Source: Brachycybe producta
Lineage: Eukaryota; Arthropoda; Diplopoda; Playtdesmida; Andrognathidae
DNA: 64,000 nucleotides
Direction: 5' to 3'
Assembly: GCA_036925085.1 (NCBI GenBank)
Contig: JAUPFP010000105.1
Location: 124,001-188,000 of the forward strand
Part shown: positions 32,261-43,357 of the stretch, in pieces
How positions within the stretch are numbered: the first letter of the stretch is position 1
How the letters are laid out: each line of letters starts with the position of its first letter
Notes under the pieces: model-generated
Database searches by the model: none
Told to the model about the DNA's origin: nothing
The model's input: only the letters and a program-made list of their open reading frames with translations
Translations under genes and position numbers: made by a program

Positions 32261-35066
32261 CAATACTGTTCAAGGGTCAGGCGCGTCTGAACTGTCGTGC
32301 AAATTGGGGCTAAAATGTCTTCTTATAAATGCACGCAGTGTGTATAATAAACTTGACCACCTGCACCACTTTTTGCTGTCACGATCTGATGTCAACTGCT
32401 TTTGTTTTGTTGAAACATGGCTGTTTGACTCTATACCTGACTCTTTAATTGTACCTGATGGGTTTTCAGTTCTGAGATGTGATAGGGAATCACGTGGAGG
32501 TGGGGTCTGCCTAATATTATCCAGTGGTGTCCAGTACTCAAAAGTGACTTGCTTTAGACAAGGAGGAAAATTACTTTGTGTTGATCTTCATAATCATGGT
32601 TCTGCCTTACGGTTAATTACATGCTATCAAAGCCCCCTTTGCTCTACATCAGAAACTGCAACCAATAGCTTAATAGATAGCTTGCAGTCAGTTTTAAACT
32701 TTCGTGGTCCAACAGTGATTGTTGGTGACTTTAATAGACCACACATTGATTGGCACATATTTCAAGCCAATAATACATTGGATATGTCTTTTGCTAATTT
32801 TTTGTTTGAAAATGCTTTCTCCCAATTAGTACTGTTTCCAACACGTGGAGACAACACTATCTTTAATTTTTTGTGATGTTCATAATGTTGTTTGTAATGT
32901 CTATGGGGATGAACCTTTTTGTCTGAGTGACAAGCCCCCTCATTTAGCTGTCTACTTTGCTATTCCCAATTTTGGTCCAGTTGAAGCTCACCCTGTACCT
33001 AGGCGGATATTAAACAACCATGCCCTAGCACAGATTAAACATCATCTCCATTCAATTATCTGGCCCAAAGCAAACCAATGTTTTGACATTGAAACAGTCT
33101 GGGTAGAATTTCAGTCCATTGTTCTTGGTGCAGTAAATAAATATGCCCCAATTGTTTCTACTAGACGAGTGTCCTATGTTCCACGCTGTACTCGTAAGGC
33201 ATTCAACCATAAATTGATGTGTTGGAGGAACTGGAAGCGTACCAATGACCCCATAGCTTTGACTCTGTCTCTTACTATCGTCAAGTAGTTAGAGATAATG
33301 CTGCCAGACTTGAAATTGGTGCAGTTAGTAGTCGTGATAATACTACCTTTTTTAAGTTCGTGCGCAGACGTCTTTGCAATCACGCAAAAATTCCAAACTT
33401 GGTTTTAGAAAATGTGGTAATTAGTTCTTCAGAAACAGAACAGGCAGAATTCTTAAACCTTGAATTTGCTAACTCATACTCACAAAATAACCGTATACCA
33501 AACGACTGTACTAATCCACTTTATACCGATCTTGGAGCACTTTATTCCTTTAATGTGCACACTATTTATGAATTGCTTAATAATATACGTCCAAATTGCA
33601 CTCCTGGGCCTGATGGAATTCCTGCCAGGGTATTAAAGCATTGTGCGGCAGAGCTTGCCAGCCCAATTTGTGATCTATTTAAGTTATCTTTACTATCAGG
33701 CAGTTTACCTTCCGACTGGAAATTGGCCATTGTACGTCCTCTCTTTAAAAAAGGTGATCGTACACTGCCAAAGAATTATAGGCCAATATCGCTCACAAGT
33801 ATTATATGTAAGCTAATGGAAAGGATAATTGGGGAATATTTATTAAATCATATGAAATCAATGAACTTGCTTGCCTCAAACCAGTATGGTTTCCTTCCCA
33901 CTCGTTCTTCAACGATACAACTTCTTGACTGTCTACTAGAAATTGTGGACTGCGTAGATAAAAAGAAGCCTGCAACTGTGGCTTATCTTGATTTTACATC
34001 TGCATTTGACAGAGTTGATCATGGTCTTCTGATGGCCAAGCTTGCTAGATATGGTATAGCAAACCCTGTCTATGGATGGATACAGGTTTTTCTGACTAAC
34101 CGCTTCCAGTCAGTTCAAGTGGGATCAACCCTCTCGTGTGTTAGCTCAGTTGGCAGTGGGGTAATTCAGGGTAGCGTATTGGGACCAATCCTATTTGGTA
34201 TATTTATTAATGATATAGCACAAAACAATCTCTGTAAGACCCTGCTTTATGCCGATGATGTTAAATGTGTATCCAGTTGTTTGGAGAAACTGCAAGGAAC
34301 CCTATCTAACATATCAGATTGGGCAGATACTAATGGCATGTCTCTTTCAATTGACAAGTGTATGGTGCTGGACTTTAATACTAAAGGGCTGGCATCAAGT
34401 CTATCTTGTATGGGCAGCGCCATTAAATTGGTTCCTGAAGCCCGAGACCTGGGTGTCTTATTTAATGATAAGTTAAATTTCTCATCACATTGTAACGTAA
34501 TGTGTTCCAAAGGCCATCAAAGGGTAGGCATATTATTTAAAGTATTGCCCAATAGCCCAATTACAGTATTAGTCATGGCCTTTAAGGCATTTGTAATCCC
34601 AATCCTGAGTTATGCCTCTTCAGTGTGGTCCCCATATCTGATACGAGATATTGACGCAATAGAGGCAGTTCAGCGTAGATTTACTAAACAATTGAAAGGC
34701 TTGTCTAATATGTCGTATATACAACGATTACATTCCCTTGGAATAATTACTCTTGAACTCAGACGCCTCCATACCGACTTAGTATTGTTATACAAAATAT
34801 TGGCTAAGGATGTTTTTTTCCCCTCGGAGTGGGAGTCTTTCCTAATATTTTCTCCAACAATCACTAGGTCCCACTCAAAGCGTATTATGTCACCTGTAGC
34901 TCGCATTAATTGTAAACAACACTGTTTTTTTAATAGGGTCATCCCTATTTGGAATTCACTCCCACAATATGTAGTGGACTCCTCATCATCAGCTAGCTTT
35001 TATGCTAATGTTAAGACATTGGATCTAGCTTGTTGGTTGCGTGGACGGGCTGCAAGAGGAAATTAA
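32238..35066 (+). pseudogene. CR1-like LINE ORF2: endonuclease and reverse transcriptase, two frameshifts
   Basis: ORF2 begins near the ATG at 32238. The endonuclease shows INARSVYNKL, FVETWLF and VIVGDFNRPHIDW. The frame shifts near 32866 (after TRGDNT) and shifts back near 33255, so the middle stretch (DVHNVVCNVYGDEPF) lies in a different frame. From there to 35066 it is open: RT motifs NYRPISL, YLDFTSAFDRVDHGLL, VIQGSVLGPILFG and the catalytic LLYADD (about 34245), then the usual CR1 C-terminal region with SYASSVWSPYLI and IPIWNSLPQYVV. Two offsetting frameshifts and no stop codons suggest moderate age. Confidence 0.85.
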
Positions 35067-35241
35067 AAAAAAAAATGTATCGATAATGAAATGATTATTT
35101 TCACCTCTTTGTATATCCCTATGTATTTGTATTTGTTATTTTATTTTGTCTTATATTGACCAGTGTTAGACGTAAGTGTTGCTGTAATGTACAACCTGTA
35201 AAACTTTAATAAAATATTATTAATATTAATAATATTCTTAC

Positions 35242-35358
35242 CACTTGGAATAGAGAAATTTCGAGTCAATTAAAATCCTGAACAAGTTATGTTCCTCTGC
35301 TACGGTGGTGATTGAAATCGCAAATGCAATAGTTCACCAGATCCAGCTCAGTATATGG
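35242..35358 (-). promoter_or_regulatory. Exon 1 and weak promoter of gene B
   Basis: The donor at 35242/35241 and the exon block (GACTCGAAATTTCTC on the minus strand) match the other units. The TATA motif is weaker here (CCATATACTG at 35358-35349) than in A and C. Confidence 0.5.
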
Positions 35359-35608
35359 AAAGAAAGCATCACCATAAATGGGGTACACAAATTAAGTCAT
35401 CCTTAATTGTATCATTGGTTCATGTGTTTTTTTGTTCGAAAAACATCTTTTCATCAATATGTCACCTTTTGTCTTAGATCAAAGAGCATTTCAAAAGCAC
35501 AAAGTTATGTCAGTCACGCAAATGACAACTCTATTATACAAAACGTCAAGCAATTGTTTAAGCATGTTCAATGCATTTGTGTAGGAACAGCTTTTGAATT
35601 GACCAAAT

Positions 35609-35675
35609 ATTTACTGAAACAATCGCCATGGGTCGTATTCAGAATACGACCCACAGCAGTGGTTTCATTCAACAT
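35609..35675. repeat. Conserved hairpin upstream of gene B
   Basis: The core GGGTCGTATTCAGAATACGA is a symmetric stem shared with the hairpins at 19713 and 41065. The outer arms are more decayed than in A and C. Confidence 0.65.
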
Positions 35676-35851
35676 TGCAAGATAGTCAAAGGTAGGAAGA
35701 CAGGTAAGATAGTTGACGGTTTCCTTCCGTGGGGAATGCTGTCAGTGCATTTCACTGTTATTCCACTATTATGACCCTGACTACGTTTGTCAAACAGGTA
35801 GTGTTCGACACTCGTGGCTGAACACGAACACTTATTAACACTGTTGTGACG

Positions 35852-36738
35852 CAGGGGCGAAGCTAGAGAACCGCAAGACCCGCAATTGCGGGGAGGGGGT
35901 CGCAGGAGGTTTGAGGGCACAAGAACAAAATGAAAGTCGATTTATTTTCAAAAATAATCGAATAAATTAGGCAAGTGATTCCGAATCACTCGCTTAATTT
36001 ATTCAGTTATTTTCGAAAATAAATCGACTTTCATTTCGTTTATTGTGCATAGAAATTTTTTTAGGGGGTGCTATTTTGATGAACGGCGGAACGGTCCGAA
36101 CAACGGCACAAACAGTCCGAAAAATAGTATTAACAGTCTGAAGGTTTCGTTTAGTAAAATGAAGTTGCTGCAGGGGGTCTGAGGGGCGCAGACCCCGATT
36201 TTTTTAAAGAATTATTAAATCAAATTAGTCCATTGTTACGACTGTTCCATAATTTGTTCAATGGAAGGAACGGTCGAAAAAATGGACAAATTTCGTTTAA
36301 TAAATCTAAAAAATGGGGGCTACTCCCCCCAGACCCTCTGCAACAAGCTTCATTTTACTAAACCTAACCTTCCGACTGTTCTGCCGTTCATTAAAATAGC
36401 ACCCCCTCCCCTCCAGTATGGGGGCTAAGTGGAGGGGGAGATAAAGAGAGCGCAAAGTTTTAAGCGGCCCGGGGGGGGGGGCGCAAAGTTTTACGCGGCG
36501 GGGAGGGTGGGGGCGCAACCAAGTCATTAATAATCCATGGGGTTTACTCCCCCGGGGTGTAACTTTTTTTTACCGTTCCCAACATATGGCCCCCGTAGTC
36601 ATTTTTGACCAAGATCGGTCAGTTTCGGCCACGGCTGGTCAAAAGTGGGCCCGGTGTTGCCCATCACTCTGCCGGATCCTAACCGACCGGGATCGGTCGA
36701 CGCATTTTCGACAGTAAAAAAGCCTAGCTACGCCACTG
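35852..36738. mobile_element. hAT-like non-autonomous element with internal palindromes
   Basis: The ends CAGGGGCGAAGCTAG and CTAGCTACGCCACTG are inverted and flanked by a perfect 8-bp duplication TTGTGACG (35844-35851, 36739-36746). Inside, 35915-36050 is a near-perfect palindrome around GATTCCGAATC with arms of about 65 bp. Then 36061-36206 pairs with 36304-36412 (for example AAAATGAAG versus CTTCATTTT, GGGGGTGCTATTTT versus AAAATAGCACCCCC). G-rich runs lie near 36470-36500. No transposase. Confidence 0.85.
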
Positions 36739-36746
36739 TTGTGACG

Positions 36747-37488
36747 TCCCACATCATTCACTTGTCCCTTTGGGGTGGGCAACCACTGGATGCTCACGTG
36801 ATTGTCACTTAATGTTCCACAAACAGGTGCAACATGTGCTATAGGAAGTCTCCGTTTCAAGACTTTACTGAAAAAATTTAATCACCTAAGGGTTTCAACA
36901 CAGGGTGTCTGAACTAAGGTAATGTCTCGAATTGGGGCATCACCATTAGAGGAAGTGCCCAAGGGTGATGTGAACAGTGAAAATGTTGCCCCCTTTGACT
37001 AGAACAGGAGTTGGGATAAAAAGAGGTACAGAAAACTGGTCTAGGGAAGTCTGGCTTCCGAGCTCAAGAACACGTGGAAGCAATGGCCAAATATTCTTCG
37101 GTCAGGAGTATTAAAGAAAATCAATAAACATTATTTTCTACCTCAAAATTTTATGTCTGATTTCTTGTGAGTATTTTTTATCGACAGCAGTATATAGAAC
37201 CACGAATAGTTGCAACCAATTCTCTAAGGATTCGCCTTTTAAAAACGAACTCTTTCTGGAGCAACTGACTCGGGCCAGTTGGCAGTAGTAACGAAGTAGG
37301 GCACACCTCCTGTGGCCCTCAGCATCACCAGACACTCGAGGACTTCAAAACGTTAGAATATGATCCCCGAATGCGGGACCTATCTGGCCACACCTTTCAG
37401 AGGACTCAGTCGAAGCTCTCTGAAGAGTGCAACTAGAATCGGTATTGCCTTCTAGTCTAGGACTCCGAAAATCCAGTTGTAAAAGTCT
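36747..37488. other. Unassigned segment between hAT element and duplication copy 2
   Basis: 742 bp of higher-GC sequence than its surroundings, with no repeat ends I can define. A 65-codon frame at 37138-37335 (minus) reads like protein in places (SLENWLQLFVVLY) but I cannot assign it. It may be debris of a larger mobile element. Confidence 0.3.
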
Positions 37489-37966
37489 ACCAAATATCAA
37501 GAAAAAACTGTCTTGTTTTAAATAAGAAAATTATTTGTTCAAGAGCCAATTCTATATCATGTAAAAGTCAACACCTACTCAAAATGCCAAAGTAGATGCT
37601 CCGTTTCCTTTGCGGAAACTTTATTCATACATAAAAATTGCACACACTCATTTCTTGAGCACTTACTCCGCTTCTTGTTAAGTAGCTGCTCAATTTTTAT
37701 TCATACAACCACCCACTAAGAACAAAACAATCTTTAAATTTATTCCATAAGTTGCTTTCAGAAAATCAGACCAACAGACTATACCTGCGATTTTCCATAC
37801 AAACGACGACGTACAAACGATTCAGTGAAAATGGGATATATATATTTTTTTTACAAGAATTCAGTTATAATTGCGATATTTCATAAATATTTTATTTCCA
37901 TAATTTCATGAAACTCAGTACATACTGAATAGACAGAAATAGAACAGTGGATAGTAAAGTTGCAGA

Positions 37967-38155
37967 CTAACCGTTTTTAGAAAAACAATCATATACATAA
38001 GGGAAACGAGTAGTTAGCAAACACTCTTCATTAGGACTACAACAATGATAATCACAGTAAGTTTCCCCAGTTGGACAATCTCCACCCTGACACATGCCTA
38101 AGCTAAGAATGCTTAGCAGTAACAGTAGTCCAAATAAGATCCTTTTATCAACCAT
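37967..38155 (-). CDS. Secreted six-cysteine peptide C
   Basis: Encodes 62 aa from the ATG at 38155, with the same acceptor and 5' UTR as A. The signal peptide is identical in sequence to A (one synonymous Leu change, CTA to TTA). The mature peptide is 40 aa, three residues shorter before the first cysteine, and keeps C-x6-C-x3-CC-x5-C-x11-C. The last loop (LLTTRFPYVYD) is wholly unlike A and B (PFKFE). By eye about 19 substitutions and a 9-nt indel fall in roughly 115 mature-coding nucleotides, while the flanking kilobases differ from A by about one base in a hundred. The densest patch is 37961-38016. The end is SKNG. Poly(A) signal at 37891-37896. Confidence 0.8.
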   Translation of the reverse strand: MVDKRILFGLLLLLSILSLGMCQGGDCPTGETYCDYHCCSPNEECLLTTRFPYVYDCFSKNG

Positions 38156-38429
38156 TTTAAATACGAAACGCAACTAAGGATAAAAAGTACATTGTTTTAG
38201 AAACCTAAATTCATTTCAAATACATTTCTATTGAATACTTAAATTCGAAATTAAAGCACTAAATAGCTTTTTTTAAGGATGTTTCAGAAATAAGTTAAAA
38301 CTCCATTTAAATCGTTTATAACATTTTGTTTAAGAATTCCACTTTTAATTTAAGATATATTGGGATATCTGATTTGGGAAGAATAAACCACATTGCAAAA
38401 TGTTTTTTCTTTCTTCAGAACAACATTAA

Positions 38430-38673
38430 GGCTAGGGCCACGCTTGCGTTCACTGAAGAGCGTTTTCACAACGTCGCGACAGAAACGCTGCCCATTGTTT
38501 CTTATGTAATTAACCATACTTGCACTCAGGTCGCAACTTTTTCAACGCTTTTTCTAATAACGTGAGAAAACAATAGCCAGCATCACGTCATCATCCATGG
38601 GCAGCATGATATAATATGGATATGGCCGCGGCGATCGTGTTGCAGCAACCAGAACGCAAGCATAACCATAGCC
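38430..38673. mobile_element. Harbinger-like MITE, duplicated copy
   Basis: Same element and same TAA flanks as 17099-17342, copied with the segmental duplication. Confidence 0.85.
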
Positions 38674-38928
38674 TAAGATGAGATTCAAAAAGTTTTAGGT
38701 TACGTTTTTACATTGAAACATCTCCTACACGCGCGGATTAAAATACACAGTCACCTTTTGTACATCAAATAAAGTCAAGAAATGTAGATTCTCCTCAATA
38801 TAAAATTGCCATAATAGTTAATTTTAAAATACTTTTATTCCGTGTTTCCACTTGAGAAAAAAATGTGGGAGAAAATGCGTTTTAATCTAGATAATGCATA
38901 AATAATCACCCAAAAAGTACATTCTACA

Positions 38929-39799
38929 CAGGGTGGCAGTAATTTAAATCACATTGATTTAAATCATGATTTAAATCAAATGATTTTTTTAGAAAAAAAT
39001 TTACATTTATTTAAATACTAGTGGGGTAACCCGTCATAAATGACAGAAGCAAAATTCACAGGCAATTGTGCCCAGCATTAGAATTTCTTTTCCTCCACCC
39101 TTTTATGATGTCAGTCCAAGTAACAAACCAATTAGAAATTGATGACGTTCATAAAAGGCCTGAGGAAAAGAAATTCTAATGCTGGGCACAGTTGCCCGTG
39201 ATAAATTCTAGTTTAATTTTGCTACTATTATCCACTATTACCCCCCCCCCCCCCCCCCCCAAACCTAAATTTTACAGTGGAGTAATTTGAAAGTTTTTCT
39301 CTTCATTGAAGGAATAGGACTTAACATGGTATACCACCATCTAGCAGCCAATGTGTAAAACTGTGGACTTACCACTGTTTACTACTGATAGAATTTGACA
39401 CGCTGTTTAAAAAGCACAAATTTTACATCTTATGAAGATGTAAAATCGTTTTTTTTTTAAGTGACTTAACACAGTTTACCTCAGAGGTACTGAGATTTGC
39501 TTTGGGAACTGAAAAGGCTGCAAAGCTCGTGTTTACGTTTAGAATATTAAATTAAAAGTGCTTGAAATTTATTATTTTCAAATTTGAATGTTTCTTAACA
39601 TTTTTTTTTCTTCTTTTGCAATTATTTTACTAACTTAACAATTAACAATGCTATTAATACTCATTTTTGCAAACATCGTCATAAAAAAAAATTTAATATT
39701 TCATATAAATGAAAAAAAAATCAAACAAATCTGATTTAAATAAAAAAAAAATCGATTTATTTGATTTTAAAAAAAAAATAAAAAAAATCAGCCACCCTG
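38929..39799. mobile_element. hAT-like non-autonomous element, duplicated copy
   Basis: Same ends and same ATTCTACA duplication (38921-38928, 39800-39807) as 17599-18467. The Helitron remnant inside starts at 39018 and keeps the hairpin of about 38-bp arms. Confidence 0.85.
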
Positions 39800-40103
39800 A
39801 TTCTACAATACGTAAAGCTAAATAATTTAATGTTTTCAATTAGTCGAATGTATTTTGAACTTGCAAGGAATACTGTGGTCGCCATTGTTAACATTTCTTT
39901 TTGGTTTTGCTAAGTTTCTAATTTAGCTGTCCCTAATAGGGCAGATTTAACTAAAGCTCTACCTCGCAATAATGCCGTTTTAGTGTAGATAAATAATGGT
40001 CAGAAAAAGCAATTTATGGTTTAGTTAAAGTGATAGGGGGTTACTCACTTCAATAGACCAATTATAAATCAAACTACTGTACTATTGTGAATAGACTGAG
40101 GGC

Positions 40104-40149
<46 letters not shown>

Positions 40150-40743
40150 GTGCTGTCATATCGAATTCCTTTTCTCCTAATAGTGACATTACATTGCAGC
40201 AATAATGAAAATGCATTAGATAATTTCACCGTATAGTAAACTGATATTATTCAACAGTTGAAATTTTCACAATTTACACTTTCAAATGAACTTTGAACTT
40301 CTTTTGAAAGTTACTTGTTATACCTCGTTTCCATTTAGAAAAGTTAAATGCAGTTGAAAAAATAACTGGTTAGTTTTTAGTGAAAACAAACAAAGCTAAA
40401 TTAATTATGGTTTAACTAGAATACAATGCTGTTAACTCAGATACTTAGATGCAACATGGTTAAAAACATTACTGAAGGCGGCAACTGAGATCACTCAATG
40501 TTTGATTGAAAAAAGAGTGAAAACAAACATAAGAGAAGCTGTCGCAAAATCATTAAATGTTTTAAAAATTACAACCAATCAGAGTGAATTTTCTAGCTTG
40601 ACAGAAAGTTAACTATAATCTTGGTGATGTAAAAGTAGTTAATTTTTTTTATAATGAGAACGAGGTATAAAAAGCTGAATAGGCCTACCTTTTACCCCCT
40701 GCATCTGCTCTACTACACCTGATAAATTAGATAAAATTCTTAC

Positions 40744-40839
40744 CACTTGGAAAAGAGAAATTTCAAGTCAATTAAAACAGCCTGGACAAGTTGCTTTAAG
40801 AAAATGTACTATTTCACCATCTAGAGCACAGTATATATA
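40744..40839 (-). promoter_or_regulatory. TATA box and non-coding exon 1 of gene C
   Basis: TATATATA at 40839-40832 (minus) and donor at 40744, essentially identical to gene A, so A and C should be expressed alike if the promoter is functional. The upstream hairpin is at 41065-41135. Confidence 0.6.
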
Positions 40840-41539
40840 CAGAAAGCATTGCCATAAATGTGTAAAAATAACTATTGTTCATATGTACTTAAAGTTTGAA
40901 AAACATCTTTTCTTCAAAATGTCATCTTCTGTCTTAGATCAAAGAGGATTTCAAAGCAAAAAGTTCTGTCAGTCACGCAATTGACAACTAATTATACAAA
41001 ACGTCAAGCAATTATGTAAGTATGTTCAATGTATTCATGTATGCACAGCTTTTGAATTGACACATGTTTAATAAAACAATCGCTATGGGTCGTATTCAGA
41101 ATACGACACATAATGCTCAATTGTTTTATTAAACATTGCAAGATTATCCAAAGGTAGAGTAAGAAAGGTAGAAGGAAAGGTAGAAAGGTAAGAAATTTAA
41201 AGTAAGATAGGTGAAATTTCCTTCCTTGCATACTTTCAGGAAGACATTGAAATATCTACATATAAATGAATTATTCAAAGTACATAAATTCCCTTTTCAG
41301 TGGAATTTGCTTCTGCATCATACCTAAGAGCAGCTTAAACTTGACACTTTACGTCGAAACAAAAAGTGTTCGTTTTCAGCAGACAATTGATTCCTATGGG
41401 GCCATTCAGTATTCAAACAAGACACCGCCACCCTATTTTTGTTTTGCTAAACAGTGTCAATGAGTGTTCGCAATGGTGATCAAGGTCATAACAGTTGAAT
41501 GCGGTGGTCCGTGTGATGCATACCACATCTACCACCGTG

Positions 41540-41919
41540 CAGTGGCGTAGATAGACTTTTTGGCGCCCAGGGGCAAGGTATAAATATGGCGCCCCCCATA
41601 ACCACTAAGCCAACACAGGATATAGAATATAATTAAAATTTTCTCATAAAAAACCATTATAGTCTAACTCAAATTTTAATTTTTATCTTTTCAACAACAA
41701 TAAAAATGTTAGTAACAGTTCTATATTATTGTATTCATCTATTCTAAAAAATTATAACAAATTAATTTCTCGGGCCTTTACTGCCGCAAATTTATTTATG
41801 TCACTAAAGTCTATTTTATCAACGGAATCCTTCTTTCTCTATACTAAGAACTGCGAGATTACAGAGGCGATTCTGTTCCGTCGACGCCCTTAGATACGAT
41901 AAAATGAGCTTCAGCTTGC
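41540..41919. mobile_element. Left end of the hAT element, truncated by the duplication breakpoint
   Basis: Starts with CAGTGGCGTAGATAG after CCACCGTG, as at 20188. It ends inside the dimerisation-domain coding region, keeping only the last third or so of that fragment. Confidence 0.85.
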
Positions 41920-42900
41920 GCTTTTTTTGATACACGTGTCGATCCCATTACTTGAAGGTTCTGTGATTGGGGTGGTCCGAATTTCGAGTCAATTCTGGGA
42001 ACTACGGCAAACCGTGATAATATGAGGGGGAAAAAAATCCCAAAAAGTGCCTTTCCAAACTATGTGGTTTTGAGGTTGTTGCTTGACTTATTTAACATCA
42101 TATTAAACAGATTGAGAAACTACCAGTTGTATGCCACTTCAAAAACAACTTCAAACACTCATTTAACTTCACAGAAAATACGCGTAGCGGGTAATAAATT
42201 TAGTGTTCAAAAGACAATGAAAATCATTTAAAGAACTTGTTAGAGCTCAATGAAAAGAACTCAGAAAAAAATATTCCAAAGACATAAAATTCCACAAAAT
42301 GGAACTCAGAAAATAATCTGCAGCCCAATAGCATAATGAAAACAAAAGCAATTGTGTAAATCCTTATGCTGCTGTCTGCACATGGTCACCCTGCCCATTA
42401 CAGTGTTGCATTTCCCTAGATTCCCTATTGTATTTCAGAGCTTCCCCCCACCCACCCGAGTACTCTGAAATAATGTTAAAACATTATTTCAGAGTACTCA
42501 GATTTTCCACTCTAAAACCGCAGTTTTTGGAAGAAAAAACTTCCAAAAACTATCATTTCTGAGTGTTTCATGGAGCTCTAGCAAGGCCTTAACACGTAAT
42601 AATGGAAGGGAGACGCAAATATTTTTAATCGGCACACTTCTTAATGACAATTCCAATTGATTGATACAATGTAATTCCGCTTAACAGAATAGAAATAGTA
42701 GAAAACAATTTCAGCTATTTCTGCCAAGTATATAGGAATATAATTATTTAAATTCGATAAATACTATTTTCTAAATGAATTACAAAACCTTGAAAAATAG
42801 CATTTTACGTCCATTTTGAAACTTACATAAAATTATGTATTCAATAAGAATGAAATCTTTGAATTTATTAGAAATGTTAATGTAAGACATCCTGTGCTTG
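41920..42900. other. Unassigned segment between duplication copy 2 and gene D
   Basis: About 1 kb of unique sequence. The only clear structure is a perfect 20-bp-arm palindrome at 42458-42499 (GAGTACTCTGAAATAATGTT, 2-nt loop, inverse). Confidence 0.5.
42458..42499. repeat. Perfect 42-bp hairpin
   Basis: Two 20-nt arms, GAGTACTCTGAAATAATGTT and its exact inverse, with a 2-nt AA loop. A further inverted AGTTTTTGGAAG/CTTCCAAAAACT pair lies at about 42522-42550. It is probably a small fold-back element. Confidence 0.8.
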
Positions 42901-43007
42901 ACAACCATACCAAAAATCTTCAGCGCAACGACGTGAAAACGATTCAGTGAAGATAGATATTTTTTTTTAAGAATTCAGCAGCTACAATCCCAGCATTTTA
43001 TAAATAT

Positions 43008-43013
43008 TTTATT
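43008..43013 (-). terminator. Poly(A) signal of gene D
   Basis: AATAAA on the minus strand about 100 nt after the stop, in the conserved context AATAAAATATTTATAAA. Confidence 0.7.
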
Positions 43014-43114
43014 GCATTCAATTTCATAAAACTCATTACGTACAATTATACACATACTACACCGAAAGAAAGAGAACCGAAGAAAATAGTAGATTGTAAA
43101 TTGTGTGCTACTCA

Positions 43115-43339
43115 TTAATAACAGCATCTGGGACGGGAATATCTTTCAGAAGAAGCACAGTGAGCGGGCTGAAGTACGCCTAATATAAAGCTTTCTTTAA
43201 AACAAAATTCATCCGAAGTACAACATTCAGTTCCACATTCAACTTTATTAGCTGGACATGAAATAATGAATGAAACTATGTAAATGCTAAGAATGCTTAG
43301 CAGTAGTAGTAGACGACATAAGATCCTTTCATGAAACAT
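43115..43339 (-). CDS. Secreted cysteine-rich peptide D, diverged family member
   Basis: Encodes 74 aa from the ATG at 43339, after acceptor CCACAG/TTGCA at 43358. The signal segment (MFHERILCRLLLLLSILS) is clearly homologous to A-C, but the part after it is hydrophobic (IYIVSFIIS) and lacks the QGGD start. The core keeps C-x6-C-x3-CC-x5-C, then the next cysteine comes after 14 residues and a further C-x10-CC follows, so it has nine cysteines after the signal region. An odd number could mean a dimer or one free thiol. The mature part is basic at its end (SERYSRPR), unlike acidic A-C. The promoter, donor (43746/43745) and poly(A) signal are conserved in position. The intron is only 0.4 kb. Confidence 0.7.
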   Translation of the reverse strand: MFHERILCRLLLLLSILSIYIVSFIISCPANKVECGTECCTSDEFCFKESFILGVLQPAHCASSERYSRPRCCY

Positions 43340-43357
43340 CTTAAATAAGAAATGCAA

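Larger units (their letters stand above)
31200..35232 (+). mobile_element. CR1-like LINE, near full length
   Basis: The 4.0 kb element has two overlapping ORFs, an APE-type endonuclease and a YADD reverse transcriptase, no RNase H, and a 3' end after AATAAAATATT made of short TTAATA repeats. These are marks of the CR1/L2/Jockey side of the LINE tree. Comparison with gene A shows the insertion split the block between CTGATAGAT and ATTCTTACC; exact ends and target duplication are blurred by the AT-rich tail. It lies in the sense opposite to gene B and ends only about 5 bp from the splice donor. Confidence 0.85.
30264..35241 (-). other. Intron of gene B, disrupted by a LINE
   Basis: The acceptor at 30264 and donor CAAGTG/GTAAGA at 35242/35241 match the other copies. 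The intron would be about 1 kb without the 4 kb LINE. Between 30300 and 31195 it is clearly alignable to the intron of A but lacks the two TIR elements found there, and it keeps the old mariner-like MITE. Confidence 0.65.
38174..40743 (-). other. Intron of gene C
   Basis: Donor at 40744/40743 and acceptor at 38174/38173, identical to those of A. It contains the same inserted elements as the intron of A, each listed separately. Confidence 0.7.
37489..41919. repeat. Segmental duplication, copy 2
   Basis: Partner of 16148-20566. The left edge is ACCAAATATCAAG; the right edge, GCTTCAGCTTGC at 41919, falls inside the hAT transposase fragment, after which the sequence is unrelated to copy 1. Run-length differences include GT repeats (18773-18799 versus 40105-40148) and poly-C (17911-17928 versus 39241-39260). 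Confidence 0.95.

Noticed and set aside
37138-37335. 65-codon frame as part of a virus-like element
   Set aside because: No motif or terminal repeat supports it. It stays unassigned.
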